Of a DNA stretch of 64,000 bases, positions 31,171 to 41,629 are shown in pieces. The stretch spans positions 29,033,558-29,097,557 of the forward strand of contig OX336336.1 of NCBI GenBank assembly GCA_946902875.1. Direction: 5' to 3'. Every line of letters starts with the position of its first letter. The first letter of the stretch is position 1. This stretch comes from Nematopogon swammerdamellus (taxonomy: Eukaryota > Arthropoda > Insecta > Lepidoptera > Adelidae). Under the pieces are notes generated by a model, which was given only the letters and a program-made list of their open reading frames with translations, made no database searches and was not told where the DNA came from. The position numbers were made by a program, and so were the translations under genes.

Positions 31171-32697
31171 AGATAAGATAAGATAAGATAATTCTTTATT
31201 TCTTAAAATGTAAGTAGGTACAAATATTAATAATAACTTAATGTACAAAGCATCTTAAGAAAACGGTCTAGACGCAGCGTCTGACAGCTAGCTTGCGCCA
31301 GTTGTCGCTGAATTTAAGCCTAGCCGGTTCACATAGTTGATTCAATAACGACAAGTGGATAAAACTGACCATACAAAACCAAACGAAAACCGAGACGAAA
31401 ACAACAATAAGGCAACTAAAATAATACAACTAATACAAAATTAAACTAGCACAATTTCAGATTCATTAACTTAAACTTAGGACTACGGATCTACTATTAA
31501 AGAACACTTATATAAACCAGGCTATACTGCGATTACTGTAAAATAAAATAAAAATAAAAATAGATAGGTATATATATATATAATAGTGTAGATAAGATAT
31601 AATGAGTATGATAGAGTATAATAAATATAGTAATTTATATCATTTATATATTAAGAGAAATTATTGGGGGGATTAGTATATGTGTTAAATTTTCTGCTTT
31701 TCTAATAAATACTGTTTAAAGTGTGTCTTGAATTTGTGTATGGTAGGGAGCAATTTGAGAGGTGGCGGAATCGTGTTCCAGCATCGAGATGCCGCATATT
31801 TGAAGCTACCTTCAAATGCGGCCCCTCGGTGCCTGGGAACCGCCAGCAATTTTCCAACTGACCGAGACCCGTAACGGGTACCCTCACCAAGCCACCTGAG
31901 CTTTTTCCAAAGTTTGTAAAGAAAGATGGCATGATGAAGGCGCCGCCGTCCCTCCATTCTCAGAAGATTTAAACGGTGCAGATGAGGAGTGATGTGGTCC
32001 CTCCGTTTAACCTTATTCTCGCAGAAACGTATACAAGCATTCTGGATGCGTTGTATACGTTTATCAGTTTTTTTGTACAAACACGGCCCATAAACTATGT
32101 CGCAGTAATTGAAGTGTGAGAGAATGAGCGATTCAGTGAGTACATGTCTGACTTCTCTTGACAGGTGAGGTCTAATTCTGTACAACGTACGTAGTTTGCC
32201 CATGGAAGTCCTGAATTTGTCATTGACGTGTTCTTCGAATCTCAGGCTGGCATCCATCTTTACACCAAGATTACGTGCCGTTGAAACCAGTGGTATAGGA
32301 ACGTCATTGAGTTTTAGGATGGGTTTCTGTGCCGCAACCTGTTCCACGTCTTTCTTTCTGCCGATGACAAGTGCGACTGTTTTAAGAGGATTGAGTGCGA
32401 GCCCATTTTTAGAGGACCATGTCCACGTGTTTTCTAGATCCTCGTTCACCTTAGAAACTGCTTCAGTTAATTGACTAGGGGGGAATGAGAACCTAAGTTG
32501 GGAGTCGTCTGCAAAGAGCTCACAGCCCATGAACTTTAGACACGCTGGGAAGTCTGCAGTATATAAGGTATACAAAAGTGGTGATAGGGAAGAGCCCTGT
32601 GGACATCCTCTAGGTACCTTCTCCGCATTAGAGCATGCCACAAACCCGTCCTCCTTGCAGGACTTCACAATCTGAGACCTGCCAGTCAGATAACTCT
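31171..32697 (-). mobile_element. jockey/CR1-group LINE, 5'-truncated, in a SINE
   Basis: About 1.53 kb on the minus strand. The 5' edge cuts into the reverse-transcriptase domain; the 3' UTR of about 510 bp ends with a polyadenylation-like AATAAAG and then about four TTATC repeats at 31171-31192. Short tandem tails instead of poly-A are common in CR1-group elements. Confidence 0.88.
31685..32697 (-). pseudogene. LINE reverse transcriptase, C-terminal two thirds
   Basis: Open from the truncation point to TAA at 31685: about 337 codons without internal stop. In order from the 5' edge: SYLTGRSQIV; GCPQGSSLSPLL (RT motif B); ELFADDSQL (motif C with the catalytic Asp pair); ARNLGVKMD; HFNYCDIVYGPCLYKK; a C-terminal RCWNTIPPPLKLL block. 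The N-terminal endonuclease and RT motif A are absent. The undisturbed frame suggests a young insertion, dead on arrival. Clade assignment beyond the jockey/CR1 group is not certain. Confidence 0.92.
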
Positions 32698-32956
32698 TAT
32701 GACTCCCTTCTTATATTACTAGGTGGTAGGGTTTAACCCGCCCGGGTTGGTATCACCGCACTGAATGAAAGGTCGGTCGAAACGGCTATGTAAATAGTTT
32801 GTGTTTTCCGTCCAGTTCAGTGTAGCCGGCACGACCGAAGGGAAGCACTGACGTGACACCAAGTTCACCCGGTGTTATGGGCTGACATCACGGATGTTGT
32901 AGGTGATGTAGGCAACCGTGTCAGTTTCAATAAAAAAAAAAAAAAAAAATTGAGCT

Positions 32957-33158
32957 AAAATTTGAGCCTACCACCTAGTAAGGGGCAAGAGAAGGGACCT
33001 AACAGTCTTACACCGGTTCCGAACGGTGAAGCAGCAGGTGTAGGTATGCACGTAAATTTTTTCGTGAGAAAAAAAACATTGGTACACGCCGACCGGATTC
33101 GAACCTCGGACCTCTCGCATGAGAAGCCGATGCCCAAACCACTCGGCCACCCGCCGCC
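32957..33158 (-). mobile_element. SINE family B, 5' half, minus strand
   Basis: Plus-strand order: TTGAGCCTACCACCTAGTAA, TTACACCGGTTCCGAACGGT, GATTCGAACCTCGGACCTCT, CGGCCACCCGCCGCC. Read in reverse this is the tRNA-like head and start of body. It lies directly after the poly-A of the split SINE. Confidence 0.85.
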
Positions 33159-33273
33159 CTCCTTAAACGGACATTGCCTTGTATGGCCACTCATACAGTC
33201 CACATTTAAGACTTATTGTAGATCAAATAACTCGAACAAATTCAACCAATTAAGTACTCATGTACTGATACGT

Positions 33274-33770
33274 TTATCCTGAGGTTCCATCCTGACCTTC
33301 CGCAAAATTTAAAGACCCGTATATATGACCAGTGTGTCCTCCCGGTTATGACGTACGGGTGTGAAACGTGGACTCTGACGGCCGCTGTTGTCCAAAGGTT
33401 GAAAGTTGCCCAGCGAGCAATGGAGCGAGCCATGCTGGGAATATCGCTACGTGATATGGTGCGTAACGAGGCAATCCGCCGACGCACCAAAGTAGTCGAT
33501 ATTGGACACCGGGTGGCAAAGCTCAAGTGGCAGTGGGCTGGGCACGTTAGCCGAAGAGACGATGACCGTTGGAGTAACCGTGTCCTACACTGGCGGCCGT
33601 GGACAGGAAAACGGAGTGTGGGAAGACCACCCGCCAGGTGGGGCGAAGACATCAAGTACGTCGGCGGAAAGCAGTGGTTCCGTATCGCTGAAGGCCGGGA
33701 GGACTGGAGGAAAATTGGAGAGGCGTATGTCCAGCAGTGGACGCTTACACGCTGACTGACTGACTGACTG
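33274..33770 (+). mobile_element. RTE-like element a, 5'-truncated with duplication
   Basis: Encodes an uninterrupted C-terminal tail of about 160 codons: LPQNLKTRIYDQCVLPVMTY, GCETWTLT, VAQRAMERAMLGISL, RRRTKVVDI, KLKWQWAGHVSRR, KRSVGRPPARWGEDI, GEAYVQQWTLTR, stop. This is the familiar tail of RTE-type endonuclease-reverse-transcriptase ORFs. It ends in a (TGAC)n tail. TACTGATACGT occurs at 33263-33273 and again at 33771-33781, giving an 11-13 bp target duplication. No catalytic RT motifs remain. Confidence 0.9.
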
Positions 33771-33781
33771 TACTGATACGT

Positions 33782-34236
33782 ATGTCCCTGCCCTAAACTT
33801 TGGCCTGAGGTATTGTTGGCTCGCGGTCGTGATCTGCCTATACAGCGCACCTACATCCGAGTAATTAGTCGAAGAAAATGAATTTCTCGTCTGCTCGGCG
33901 GAGGCTGCTCAACGTGGCGGACGTGGCGTGGCGTGGCTTGGCGTGGAGTGGCGTGGCGTGGCGTGGCGTCGCGCTGGCTTAAGCGGCAAAGTCCTGTCAG
34001 CCGCCATTGCATTTTGTAATAGAAATTTTATGAAGATTAAGTGATCCCTGCAGCTGAGTGCACCCATTAAGGCGATCTAGGTTGAGAATTTTGATTAAAA
34101 GCGAAAATACTTCATGATATTTAAACTAAATAGTAGTTAAGGGATTTGGCTTACTGGCTAGAGGGAGGTTTTGTTGTTTATGCTTAAGAGCCAACAGATA
34201 TTCATGCAAATAGGTTCTGATCGCAGACTGACTGCT
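33782..34236. other. No gene; TGGCG minisatellite inside
   Basis: 33914-33970 is an imperfect array of GTGGC/TGGCG pentamers. The remainder up to the next transposon is unassigned. Confidence 0.55.
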
Positions 34237-34309
34237 TATACAGGGTGTTGTAACGGCCACTATATTAAATTTAGGAAATGATTATCGCGATCAATATTTT
34301 TTTAATTAT

Positions 34310-34631
34310 TTTTTTCTTATGGAAACTGCCACGGTTGGCTACATCATCTACAGCATCCGTGATGTCAGCCCATAACACCGGGTGAACTTGGTGCCACGTC
34401 AGTGCTTCCTTTCGGTCGTGCCGGCTACACTGAACTGGACGGAAAACAAAAACTGTTTACATATCCGTTTCGACCGACTTTTCATTCAGTTCGGTGGTAC
34501 CAACCCGGGCGGGTTAAACCCTACCCCCTAGTAATATAAGAAGGGAGTCATATCCCTTAGTCGCCTTTTACGACATACACGGGGAAAGCTGCAGTGGGGC
34601 TATTCTTTTAAAGTACCGGCCCCACACGGTA
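34310..34631 (-). mobile_element. SINE family A nested in the THAP transposon
   Basis: Head 1 + body architecture on the minus strand, from poly-T at 34310 to CGGCCCCACACGGTA. It lies 70 bp inside the transposon, so it inserted after the transposon. Confidence 0.9.
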
Positions 34632-35014
34632 ATATTAACAAAAAAGTCGAAGACGTTTTTTCAGAATTCCCTTTAAATAAAAAGTTACAGTTTCCATACA
34701 AATAAATTCATTAATTTTGTGTAAAAAGGATCCAATGTTCCGCACGAACGTGGGAATGAAAGGCGCGCGGTGAGTGAGCGAGAAAGACGAGTGCGCGGAG
34801 TGAGGAGATGCGCGGGGGCGGCGCGGCGTGAGTTTTTCGACCCCGACCGTTCGTTCCCGCCCGCGTCAGCAACCTACCCCCATGCCAGGCCTTCGTCACT
34901 CGCTCAAGGTCGCGAGTTAAATGCCTATCGCTTGGCGTAGCGGCTAATCTACAATTACCAGTGGGCTGCCGCTATCCAGCCAGACCGGGCGCGTGGCGCT
35001 TTCGAATTTAGAAA

Positions 35015-35112
35015 ATGTCGAAATCACGTAAATATTGTGCAGTGGACGGGTGCAAAAGTCAACACACAAATGAAAACTTGTCTTTTTTTTCATTGCCGAG
35101 AGACGAAGAAAG
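35015..35112 (+). CDS. Putative first exon of a THAP-domain protein (partial)
   Basis: ATG at 35015 opens MSKSRKYCAVDGCKSQ followed by a segment ending SFFSLPRDEER. The C-x4-C pair (CAVDGC) followed by an F-x-LP block matches the beginning of a THAP C2CH zinc finger, a sequence-specific DNA-binding module. The reading stops at AG|GTAAGT (donor at 35113), in the position where the remaining C and H ligands should follow in a second exon. No such exon is recognisable up to 35860. Alternatives: a captured host exon, or a chance match of 33 codons; the motif order plus a consensus donor makes chance less likely. Confidence 0.65.
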
Positions 35113-35864
35113 GTAAGTGTTTTGTTTAGTAGCATTTTGATTTATTTCTAGTAATTTATTTATTCATATAGTAGGAGGTCATTGATTTAAAATGATATTA
35201 TTATATTGCCAATAACATTAGTTAGATAACGCCGAACAGCGTGGTTCGTATAAGGATAATAGGTTCATTGTAGATGATCATTGATCATTAAATTTATTGA
35301 TCAAACAAAACTATCACTGGAAGGTTGCACGCAATGCACGCTTCGGTGTGAGAAACTAATTGTGACGCTAACGCATGCATGAATTTGTTCGCATGAATTT
35401 GCCGTAGCTTAATATCTTAGCGTTGGTAGCTAGAACGATAAAAGTTGGTAGGTATCATCTTCATTTTATTCCTCACAATAAGACAGCACAAAGACACAGC
35501 CCTTAACGCGCTGAACGACGCGCTTTCGAGATAGAGTTACACGACAGAAAGAGAAGCGAAATGTAGGCGGTTATCGTGGTTAGGCATGCAGCTCTGTGCG
35601 AGTCAATTTGTACTTTATCGCGTCGTCGCAGAGTAGCTATTTCTTTGTGAGTGTTTGTACAGAGCAGCTTCTGTACGGAGTACTCTTTTCTATTCTGTGC
35701 CCATGCGCGTCAAATTACACTAGATGAAAACATAAATTTCAAAAATTAATCATTGAAAACCTAGACACTTTAGAGAAAAACTTTATTTGCTTTTTTGTCT
35801 CGGAAAAACATGAGGATTGCGCTGTGGGAAAATTAATGTACTGGCCGTTACAACATCCTGTATA

Positions 35865-36380
35865 CCTATAAGTTGGAAAATTTTGTGCGAGGAAGTTCAG
35901 AATGGAAAGGCTATTCTATGAAAATACTGAAACTTTCAATAGATAGAGTGGCGTATTTAATTCTATAACTAGTAAACAGACATGACTGCAACATGATGGA
36001 CGACAGATTTCGGAGATTGCCTCCTACATCCAAACTTACAAGCTTTGCCTCTTTATAATATTAGCATACATGTAGATAAAGGTTTCAGAGTCTATTATTG
36101 TTACCTTCCCTGTATATCTTATTTGTATGTATGTATGTTTACATATCATATATATATTGTATATATATGTATATTTCTCTATTTATTTGTATTTGTGTTT
36201 TATTATCTGTTCAAATTATATGTCTATATATTATCATAATCTTTTTATTTGTTCTCTGCCACTCCACACTTTCATGATAACCCAAAGGTTGGCTGGAGGA
36301 GAATGCCTACGGTGCTAAGCTGTACCTTTTGCAAATAATTTTCAAGTGTGATAAATCTATTTTGATTTCATTTTGGCTTT
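35865..36380. other. No gene; A/T-rich
   Basis: Contains TATATATG-type simple sequence at 36120-36240. Chance frames only. Confidence 0.45.
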
Positions 36381-36454
36381 GAATATTGGCTGATCGGAGC
36401 ATGTGCTTTGGCCCCTTCGACCCAGCCACCCATACAGGATTACATAAAAAAAAA
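36381..36454 (+). mobile_element. SINE family B, 3' end only
   Basis: GAATATTGGCTGATCGGAGC, CCCTTCGACCCAGCCACC and a terminal CAGGATTACATAAAAAA: the extreme 3' end of family B with its A tail. Heavily 5'-truncated, as expected for LINE-mediated retroposition. Confidence 0.75.
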
Positions 36455-36674
36455 TTAGAATTCATGTTTTTTTTTATTATTTGCTTTATTGTTTAGAAAA
36501 TATTTTACAGAAGCAGCACGATATATAATTTACATGAGGTGCAAAGGCGGACTTATCCCTTACAGAGATTTCTTCCCGTCAACCTTTGGATGTTTGATAG
36601 TCGTATGTTGTGAAATACATATAAGTACGTAGCAGCAAAATACTTGGATATCTTGAGTGAATAAGGGAAAGTAG

Positions 36675-36813
36675 CTACAGTTTTACGTGCAATCCGAACA
36701 CCGGCCAGCCTCGACGGTCAAACGGTCACCCGTCCACATTACGCCCGCGCTCAGTGTGCTTAACTTCGACGATCGAACGTCTATGCGCAGCGCCGCCGAG
36801 TTGCCGCGGCTAA
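36675..36813 (-). mobile_element. SINE family A, diverged 5S/tRNA head
   Basis: On the minus strand: GCGGCAACTCGGCGGCGC, GAAGTTAAGCACACTGAGCG, GGACGGGTGACCG. GAAGTTAAGCA is closer to 5S rRNA than the younger copies. The neighbouring 36814-37195 is C-rich and unassigned. Confidence 0.65.
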
Positions 36814-37195
36814 CATTATAACAATGAAGTGTTAATCCTTCCAAGATCTTCTCTCAAGTCTTCACTATAGAGCGGAATATTCCATCCTCACCCACTCCAC
36901 CCCCTTTCCACCCCCGTTACCGCCCCCGCCGCTCCCGTTACCGACTGCACTAATGAATTAGCCGTTCAAGAATAGCGCTCCTCCGGCCGCGGCCGCAATG
37001 CGAGCGGCGAAGCCTCTCCAAACTGTTTTTATATAAAAAGCATTTTTCTATAAAAAGTGCAGCGCCCACAAAGATTCCGTTGGTGGTCTGTTTTAATTTC
37101 TGAGCCTACAAGTTTTCGTAACTCGAAGAACCGGAAACGGAACATAATTTATTTTTTTTAAGTAATCCGATATGGGTGCTGAATCCTAATATTGT

Positions 37196-37587
37196 TATCC
37201 TCGATAGCTCAGTGGTGCAGGAATTCGCCTGTTGCTATTGATTGCTAAGCAACGCTGGACCGGTCAGTACTTGGATGGGTGACTGCTCGACCGTTGGAGG
37301 CTGACCGTGGTTCGGATTCCCCGTTAAACTGTAGGTCCATTCCCTTCTCACCTTACTAGGTGGTAGAGTTGAACTCGCCCGGGTTGGTACCACCGCACTG
37401 AATGAAACGTCGGTCGAAACGGCTATGTAAATAGTTTGTGCTTTCCGCCCAGTTCAGTGTAGCCGGCACGACCGATGGGAAGCACTGACATGGCACCTAG
37501 TTCGCCCGGTGTTATGGGCTGACATCACGGATGTTTAGGGGATGTAGCCAACCGTGTCTGTTTCCATAAAAAAAATAAAAAAAAAAA
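37196..37587 (+). mobile_element. SINE family A, 5S/tRNA head + body
   Basis: TCCTCGATAGCTCAGTGGTG, CTAAGCAACGCTGGACCGGT, CTTGGATGGGTGACTGCTCG, GGTTCGGATTCC, body A and an A-rich tail. It has its own changes (GAACTCGCCCGGG), so it is an older copy than 24858. Confidence 0.9.
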
Positions 37588-37609
37588 TCTGAGGGCCCAG
37601 AGCACATAA

Positions 37610-37845
37610 AAGTTAAATTACAAATTTATAAAACCCCGAACCTTAAACAATTAAAAAAATTATTTCCGTTTACTGACTTAAAGGTGTCGGGGAATCACTA
37701 AGTGTAAATTCCCGTCCACGTATGAGTTTTATGTTTATTTACTTAGCGGTCCTCCAACTACTTTCAGCAAGTAAACGGAAATTATTTTTGAATTTTGAAG
37801 AGTAAGGGGTTTTTTTAATTTTTAATTTAACTTTTATTTCAAGTT
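37610..37845. mobile_element. Foldback unit 1 of a tandem pair
   Basis: Arms TTATTTCCGTTTACTGACTT and, inverted, AAGTAAACGGAAATTATTTT, about 65-70 bp each, around a loop of about 35 bp. More diverged than unit 2. Confidence 0.65.
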
Positions 37846-38062
37846 AAAAAAACCCTAACCCTTAAAAAGCCAAAAATAATTTCCGTTTACTTACTTAAAG
37901 GAGTCGGGAGACCGCTAAGTAAATTCTCGCGCAGCTCTGAGTTTTTATATTTTATTTACTTAGCGGTCCCCCGACTCCTTTAAGTAAGTAAACGGAAATT
38001 ATTTTTGACTTTTTAAGGGTTGGAGTTTTTAAGGGTCGGGGGTTTTTTAAAGTTGTAATTTA
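37846..38062. mobile_element. Foldback unit 2 of a tandem pair
   Basis: 37855-37924 and 37955-38022 pair almost perfectly (AATTTCCGTTTACTTACTTA; CCCGACTCCTTTAAGTAAG). Same family as unit 1, and a fragment occurs at 24711-24745. Confidence 0.7.
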
Positions 38063-38084
38063 ACTTTTATTTCAAGCTTTTTTA

Positions 38085-38590
38085 AAAAAACCGCATGAAA
38101 ATCGGCCCACTTTTTAAGATTATTATTTTTTTTATTACTTAATTACTTGATTACTTTATTACAAACATAGCTAAGAACCATCCCGATTAAACAAACTTCC
38201 TAATAAAAAAAACCGCATCCAAATCGGTCCATCCGTTTGGGAGCTACGATGCCACAGACAGACACACACACACTCACACACACACACACACACACGTCAA
38301 ACTTATAACACCCCTCCGTTTTTTTCGTCGGGGGTTAAAAACGCATGCAAATCGGTCCACTTTTTAAGATAATAAATTGTTTGATTACTTAATTACTTGA
38401 TCACTTGATTACAAACATAGCTAAGAACACCGCTAAGAACTATCCCGATTAAACCAGCTTTCTAATAAAAAAGCCGCATCCAAATCGGTCCATCCGTTTG
38501 GGAGCTACGATGCCACAGACCGAAACACCCTTACACACATACACACCCTCGTTAAACTTATAACACCACTCTTTTTGCGTCGGGGGTTAA
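38085..38590 (-). repeat. Dispersed repeat K, two tandem copies
   Basis: Two direct copies (about 38085-38337 and 38338-38590), each with ATTACTTGAT, GGTCCATCCGTTTGGGAGCT, CTACGATGCCACAGAC, a CA/CACA run and GTCGGGGGTTAAAA. A plus-strand copy starts at 40198. (CA)n at 38262-38296 is the longest microsatellite within it. Confidence 0.75.
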
Positions 38591-38596
38591 AAAACT

Positions 38597-38682
38597 CATG
38601 GGTACGCGCCGGTTGGATTCGAACCTCGGGACGACCTTTCGCAAGAGAAGCCGAGACGCCCGAACCACTCGGTCACCCGCCG
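38597..38682 (-). mobile_element. SINE family B, tRNA-like head only
   Basis: GGTACGCGCCGGTTGGATTC, GAACCTCGGGACGACC and CGGTCACCCGCCG reversed. A head without body, directly at the end of repeat K. Confidence 0.7.
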
Positions 38683-39084
38683 TTATTTACGTGTACAAAT
38701 ATAAATTATATTAGCAGCGATACGGTCATGCATTCATACGACTATTTCGAGAGAATAGACCAGCGCATTTCACATTAAATGTGAAATTTTGATCTCTCGT
38801 ATAAGCCCCCTTAAAGTCAGCGCGTAGAGAATGGCTCCTCGTAAGTGCCAGCCATCCCGGTCTGTCCATTCAATTTGAGCAATCTCCTCTAGTTCGCAAT
38901 GTTCTCTTGGTGCGCTTCCAAACCTCAATTTCCGAATGCACAGCCTAGTATAGAGGTGAGACAGCGCCAACTTGAAGTCGGAGGGGCTGGTGGTTAAAAG
39001 GTCAAGTTTTACTGTGATGAACGTCTGAAAATTTGCTTTCGCAAAGACAGCGCAAGATGCAACCTAAGAAAGGTATACGTTCAT

Positions 39085-39425
39085 ATCACACGCTGTATCC
39101 CGACAATCGGGGTAAGCAAAGTAATCGATGTTGTGCTTCTAGCGCTAATGCAAAGCCGAAAATGAAGAGAAACATAATATTAAAAATTCCAAGTCAACTT
39201 CGAGTGTCTGATGCCAAATACGACTTTGGTGACGACAGCATAAGATTCAATATTGAATCGTGCAAGTTGACTGAACGCAGGAGATGCGACATACCTACTA
39301 GAAAAATGCAAGCAACAACAACGTTCGAAAATTTAGAGAGATATGTACGTCGGCGACCCGGTAGCGGAATTGGTAACGCGCTGGCGGCTCAAGCCGGAGT
39401 TCCAGGTTCGGATCCTGGTCGGCAC
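39085..39425 (+). mobile_element. tRNA-like SINE, family T (copy 1)
   Basis: 39239-39350 (AATCGTGCAAGTTGACTGA) aligns with 41640-41735. It is followed by a tRNA-like unit at about 39354-39426: CGGTAGCGGAATTGGTAACG (A-box/D-arm region) and CCAGGTTCGGATCCTGG (T-arm), ending in a T-run. The acceptor stem pairs poorly, so this is a SINE or tRNA pseudogene rather than a functional tRNA. 39085-39134 also contains a reversed TTACCCCGATTGTCGGGATA word. Confidence 0.55.
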
Positions 39426-39427
39426 TT

Positions 39428-39521
39428 TTTTTTAACATTGAAAATGTTTTTAACATTGAAAATGTTTTTAACATTGAAAATGTTTTTAACATTGAAAATG
39501 TTTTTAACATTGAAAATGTTT
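39428..39521. repeat. 18-bp minisatellite, five units
   Basis: Exact or near-exact repeats of TTTTAACATTGAAAATGT starting in the T-run of the tRNA-like unit. Because 18 is divisible by three, all six frames stay open, producing meaningless open frames. Confidence 0.92.
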
Positions 39522-40197
39522 ATGTTTTCGTGATCGAGTATAGTGCCCCGATTTATGAAATTGTAGCATTTGCCTGTAGTTTCGCAGATATGAGAGATAC
39601 GCGGATTGGTCATATGTCAAAATATGCGTCTCCCGGAGGGCTTCAAATTATTACAAATTGAATTCCCAAAATGGGTCGGTAACATTTTGAGATTTTCCAA
39701 AATTTGTCAAAAATTAAAAAAAAAATCGCTGACTTGGATCGAGAATTTCCCAATAACTTTTTTTGAGCTCGCTATTCAAAAAAAAGGGAAAAATTTTAAT
39801 CTCGGGATTGAATTAAGCTAAAGTTTCAGCCACCTTAGGAGGCGGGTGGACAAACACTGTAGGCGGTAGCGCGTCACTTACGCGCGAGGTCGTTGAAAAT
39901 TTGTCAAATTTTATAGTGTGCTTTATTTCTAAATTACATTTTCAATGTCTTTGATAGTTGCGCGTAGTGTGAGATCTGTAGATTTTTCTCTTCATGTGCG
40001 GTAATAATGTGTCACCGCTACTGCCTGCTGTGCTGCGCGGTGGGAGGGGGGGGGGGGGGGGGGGGGCGACACGGATTAGAGCATGGGTGACCAGCCCGCG
40101 GCCCGCGGACCGCACGCGGTATCTGATTGTGGGTAAATATTTTTCTTTATGCATAAAACCCTCAAATCAACCGTCCATTCTTCGATATTATCTTATT
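39522..40197. other. No gene; poly-G tract
   Basis: About 40046-40066 is a run of around 21 G. 39940-39992 (ATTTTCAATGTCTTTGATAG, AGATCTGTAGATTTTT) resembles the outer end of the giant foldback at 24550-24597. Otherwise unassigned. Confidence 0.45.
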
Positions 40198-40370
40198 TTG
40201 AACCCCCGACGCAAAAGGAGGGGTGTTATAAGTTTCACGCCTTCGTCTGTCTGTGTGTGTGTGTCTGTGTGTCTGTCTGTGGCATCGTAGCTCCCAAACG
40301 GATGGACCGATTTGAATGCGGTTTTTTTATTAGAAATCTCGTTTAACCTGGATGGCTCTTAGCTATGTTT
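40198..40370 (+). repeat. Dispersed repeat K, plus copy
   Basis: AACCCCCGACGCAAAAGGAG, a GTGTGTCT microsatellite, GTAGCTCCCAAACGGATGG: the reverse orientation of the tandem pair at 38085-38590. Confidence 0.75.
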
Positions 40371-40424
40371 CAGTTATGAAGATCAGGTCAAACGATTCGA
40401 AGGTCACTTACAAATAATTATACA

Positions 40425-40760
40425 ACCACTCACAAGAAAATTATTATTTATAGCATAAAGGTGAATACTTAATAATCTAACCATTCTGACTATATACATC
40501 AACTAACATCAGCTGGTGTATAGTACCATTGTCAGTACCATTTTAATATTTAAATTTATACCAAGTCAACAACAAATAGTATAAGTTTATTACAAAGAAA
40601 TGTAATATATAATTTTAAAAATAAAGATAAAATGTGTACCCAATTGCCAAATTCATTAGTGTGTAACTCAGTACTCAGATTCTTAGACAAATTTTAGTCA
40701 GCCAACGCGTTCTTAACAGTGTAGTAACTATTTTTAGTTAAAATTTCTTTAATTTGTCGT
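40425..40760 (+). pseudogene. Degenerate paralogue of 50764-51075
   Basis: With stops, one plus-strand frame reads SNHSDYIHQL then SISLLQRNVIYNFKNK, matching SDHTAYLNYL and TISLRLLQRNVIISHIKNQ at the other locus. Function unknown; probably an internal part of an old mobile element. Confidence 0.45.
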
Positions 40761-41035
40761 AAAAAAAATCTCGAAATTTTTTTGAAAGAATGCTTTTAAC
40801 ATAAGTTTGGGATGGGGACCTAATTCAGAAAGTACAAACGATAGTTGAAGACGCTCTCCATTGGCTGGGCAGCGCATAGCGCTTCATGGGCGCCATCTAT
40901 AAGAGTATTTTGAGGTCGAACCATTGTATAAGATGAAAGGTATATCCCGATCGAAATTAAATTAATAATTGGATTTTAAATACAAAGCGTTAGTTACAGC
41001 GACACCTCACCTTGTCTAATAACAGTTTATTATAA

Positions 41036-41352
41036 AACCGGCCAAGTGCGAGTTGAACTCGCGCACCGAGGGTTCCGTATCGCCATGCCACAGTCAGCGC
41101 CACTCACGCCATTAGTTAAAATTTTTCATACTGTTTTCGGTAGATGACGCGCATACACTTTTTAGTTTCTTGTATGGGTACCCGCGTGAATATTTTACTT
41201 TTTCTTATTTATATTATTTGTTGTTATTCGGCCATATTCTGTGCAAATTTCAACGGGCTACCTATTATGGTTCAAGAGACACAGCCCTCGCACAGAAAGA
41301 TGGGCAGACAAACAGACAGACAGACGGCGTAGGCTTAGTAATAGGGTCCCTA
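41036..41352 (+). repeat. Dispersed repeat D, internally deleted
   Basis: CGGCCAAGTGCGAGTTGAAC to GGCGTAGGCTTAGTAATAGG. The central GTTATGAAATGCTTCATATT part is missing and the copy ends at GGGTCCCT. Confidence 0.75.
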
Positions 41353-41629
41353 CAAAAACAAACACTATTACAAATAAAGCTTTTGATAGTTACTCAGTAT
41401 CAATTCTAATTTATGGCCCGACTGCTGAAATGTTTGATCACCCATGTGTTAGAGGAATCCACGCGAGTCTCGATTACTTCCCGCCTCACTGCATCCGGAA
41501 TGTTCTATTACGTTCCAGCAAGACGTCTGGTGTCTTAATGAATACGCAGTCAGCTCTGCGTACGTTCGGTGCGTTTGGAGACAAGCACAAGTTTAATTGT
41601 AGGTATTTAAGGTGATAGCATAGCATAGG

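Larger units (their letters stand above)
31090..32949 (+). mobile_element. SINE family A split by a LINE
   Basis: Head 1 occupies 31090-31170 and ends CTAAGGGATA. The body resumes at 32698 (TATGACTCCCTTCTTATATT) and runs to poly-A at 32949. Joining the two halves restores the arrangement of intact copies such as 14839-15169. The 1.5-kb LINE in between therefore inserted after the SINE. Confidence 0.9.
34241..35860 (+). mobile_element. TATA-flanked DNA transposon carrying a THAP exon
   Basis: 1,620 bp. Left end CAGGGTGTTGTAACGGCCA; the right end reads inward CAGGATGTTGTAACGGCCAG. Flanked by TATA (34237-34240 and 35861-35864). It contains one exon encoding the start of a THAP zinc finger (35015) and a nested SINE (34310). 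THAP domains occur in transposases of the P and Kolobok groups, but the TATA flanks fit neither well, so the superfamily is left open. No further transposase exons are visible, so it is probably an internally deleted copy. Confidence 0.8.

Noticed and set aside
31685..31932. Separate small gene within the LINE 3' region
   Set aside because: Alternative frame of the reverse-transcriptase ORF.
33242..33850. 202-codon minus-strand frame
   Set aside because: Antisense shadow of the RTE-like coding sequence on the plus strand; no protein-like motif of its own.
38262..38296. CRISPR-like array in this and other repeat tracts
   Set aside because: Simple CA repeat without spacers; no direct-repeat/spacer pattern anywhere in the window.
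39033..39533. 166-codon plus-strand frame
   Set aside because: It runs through a tRNA-like unit and an 18-bp minisatellite; the second half is repeat translation and the first half has no recognised motif.
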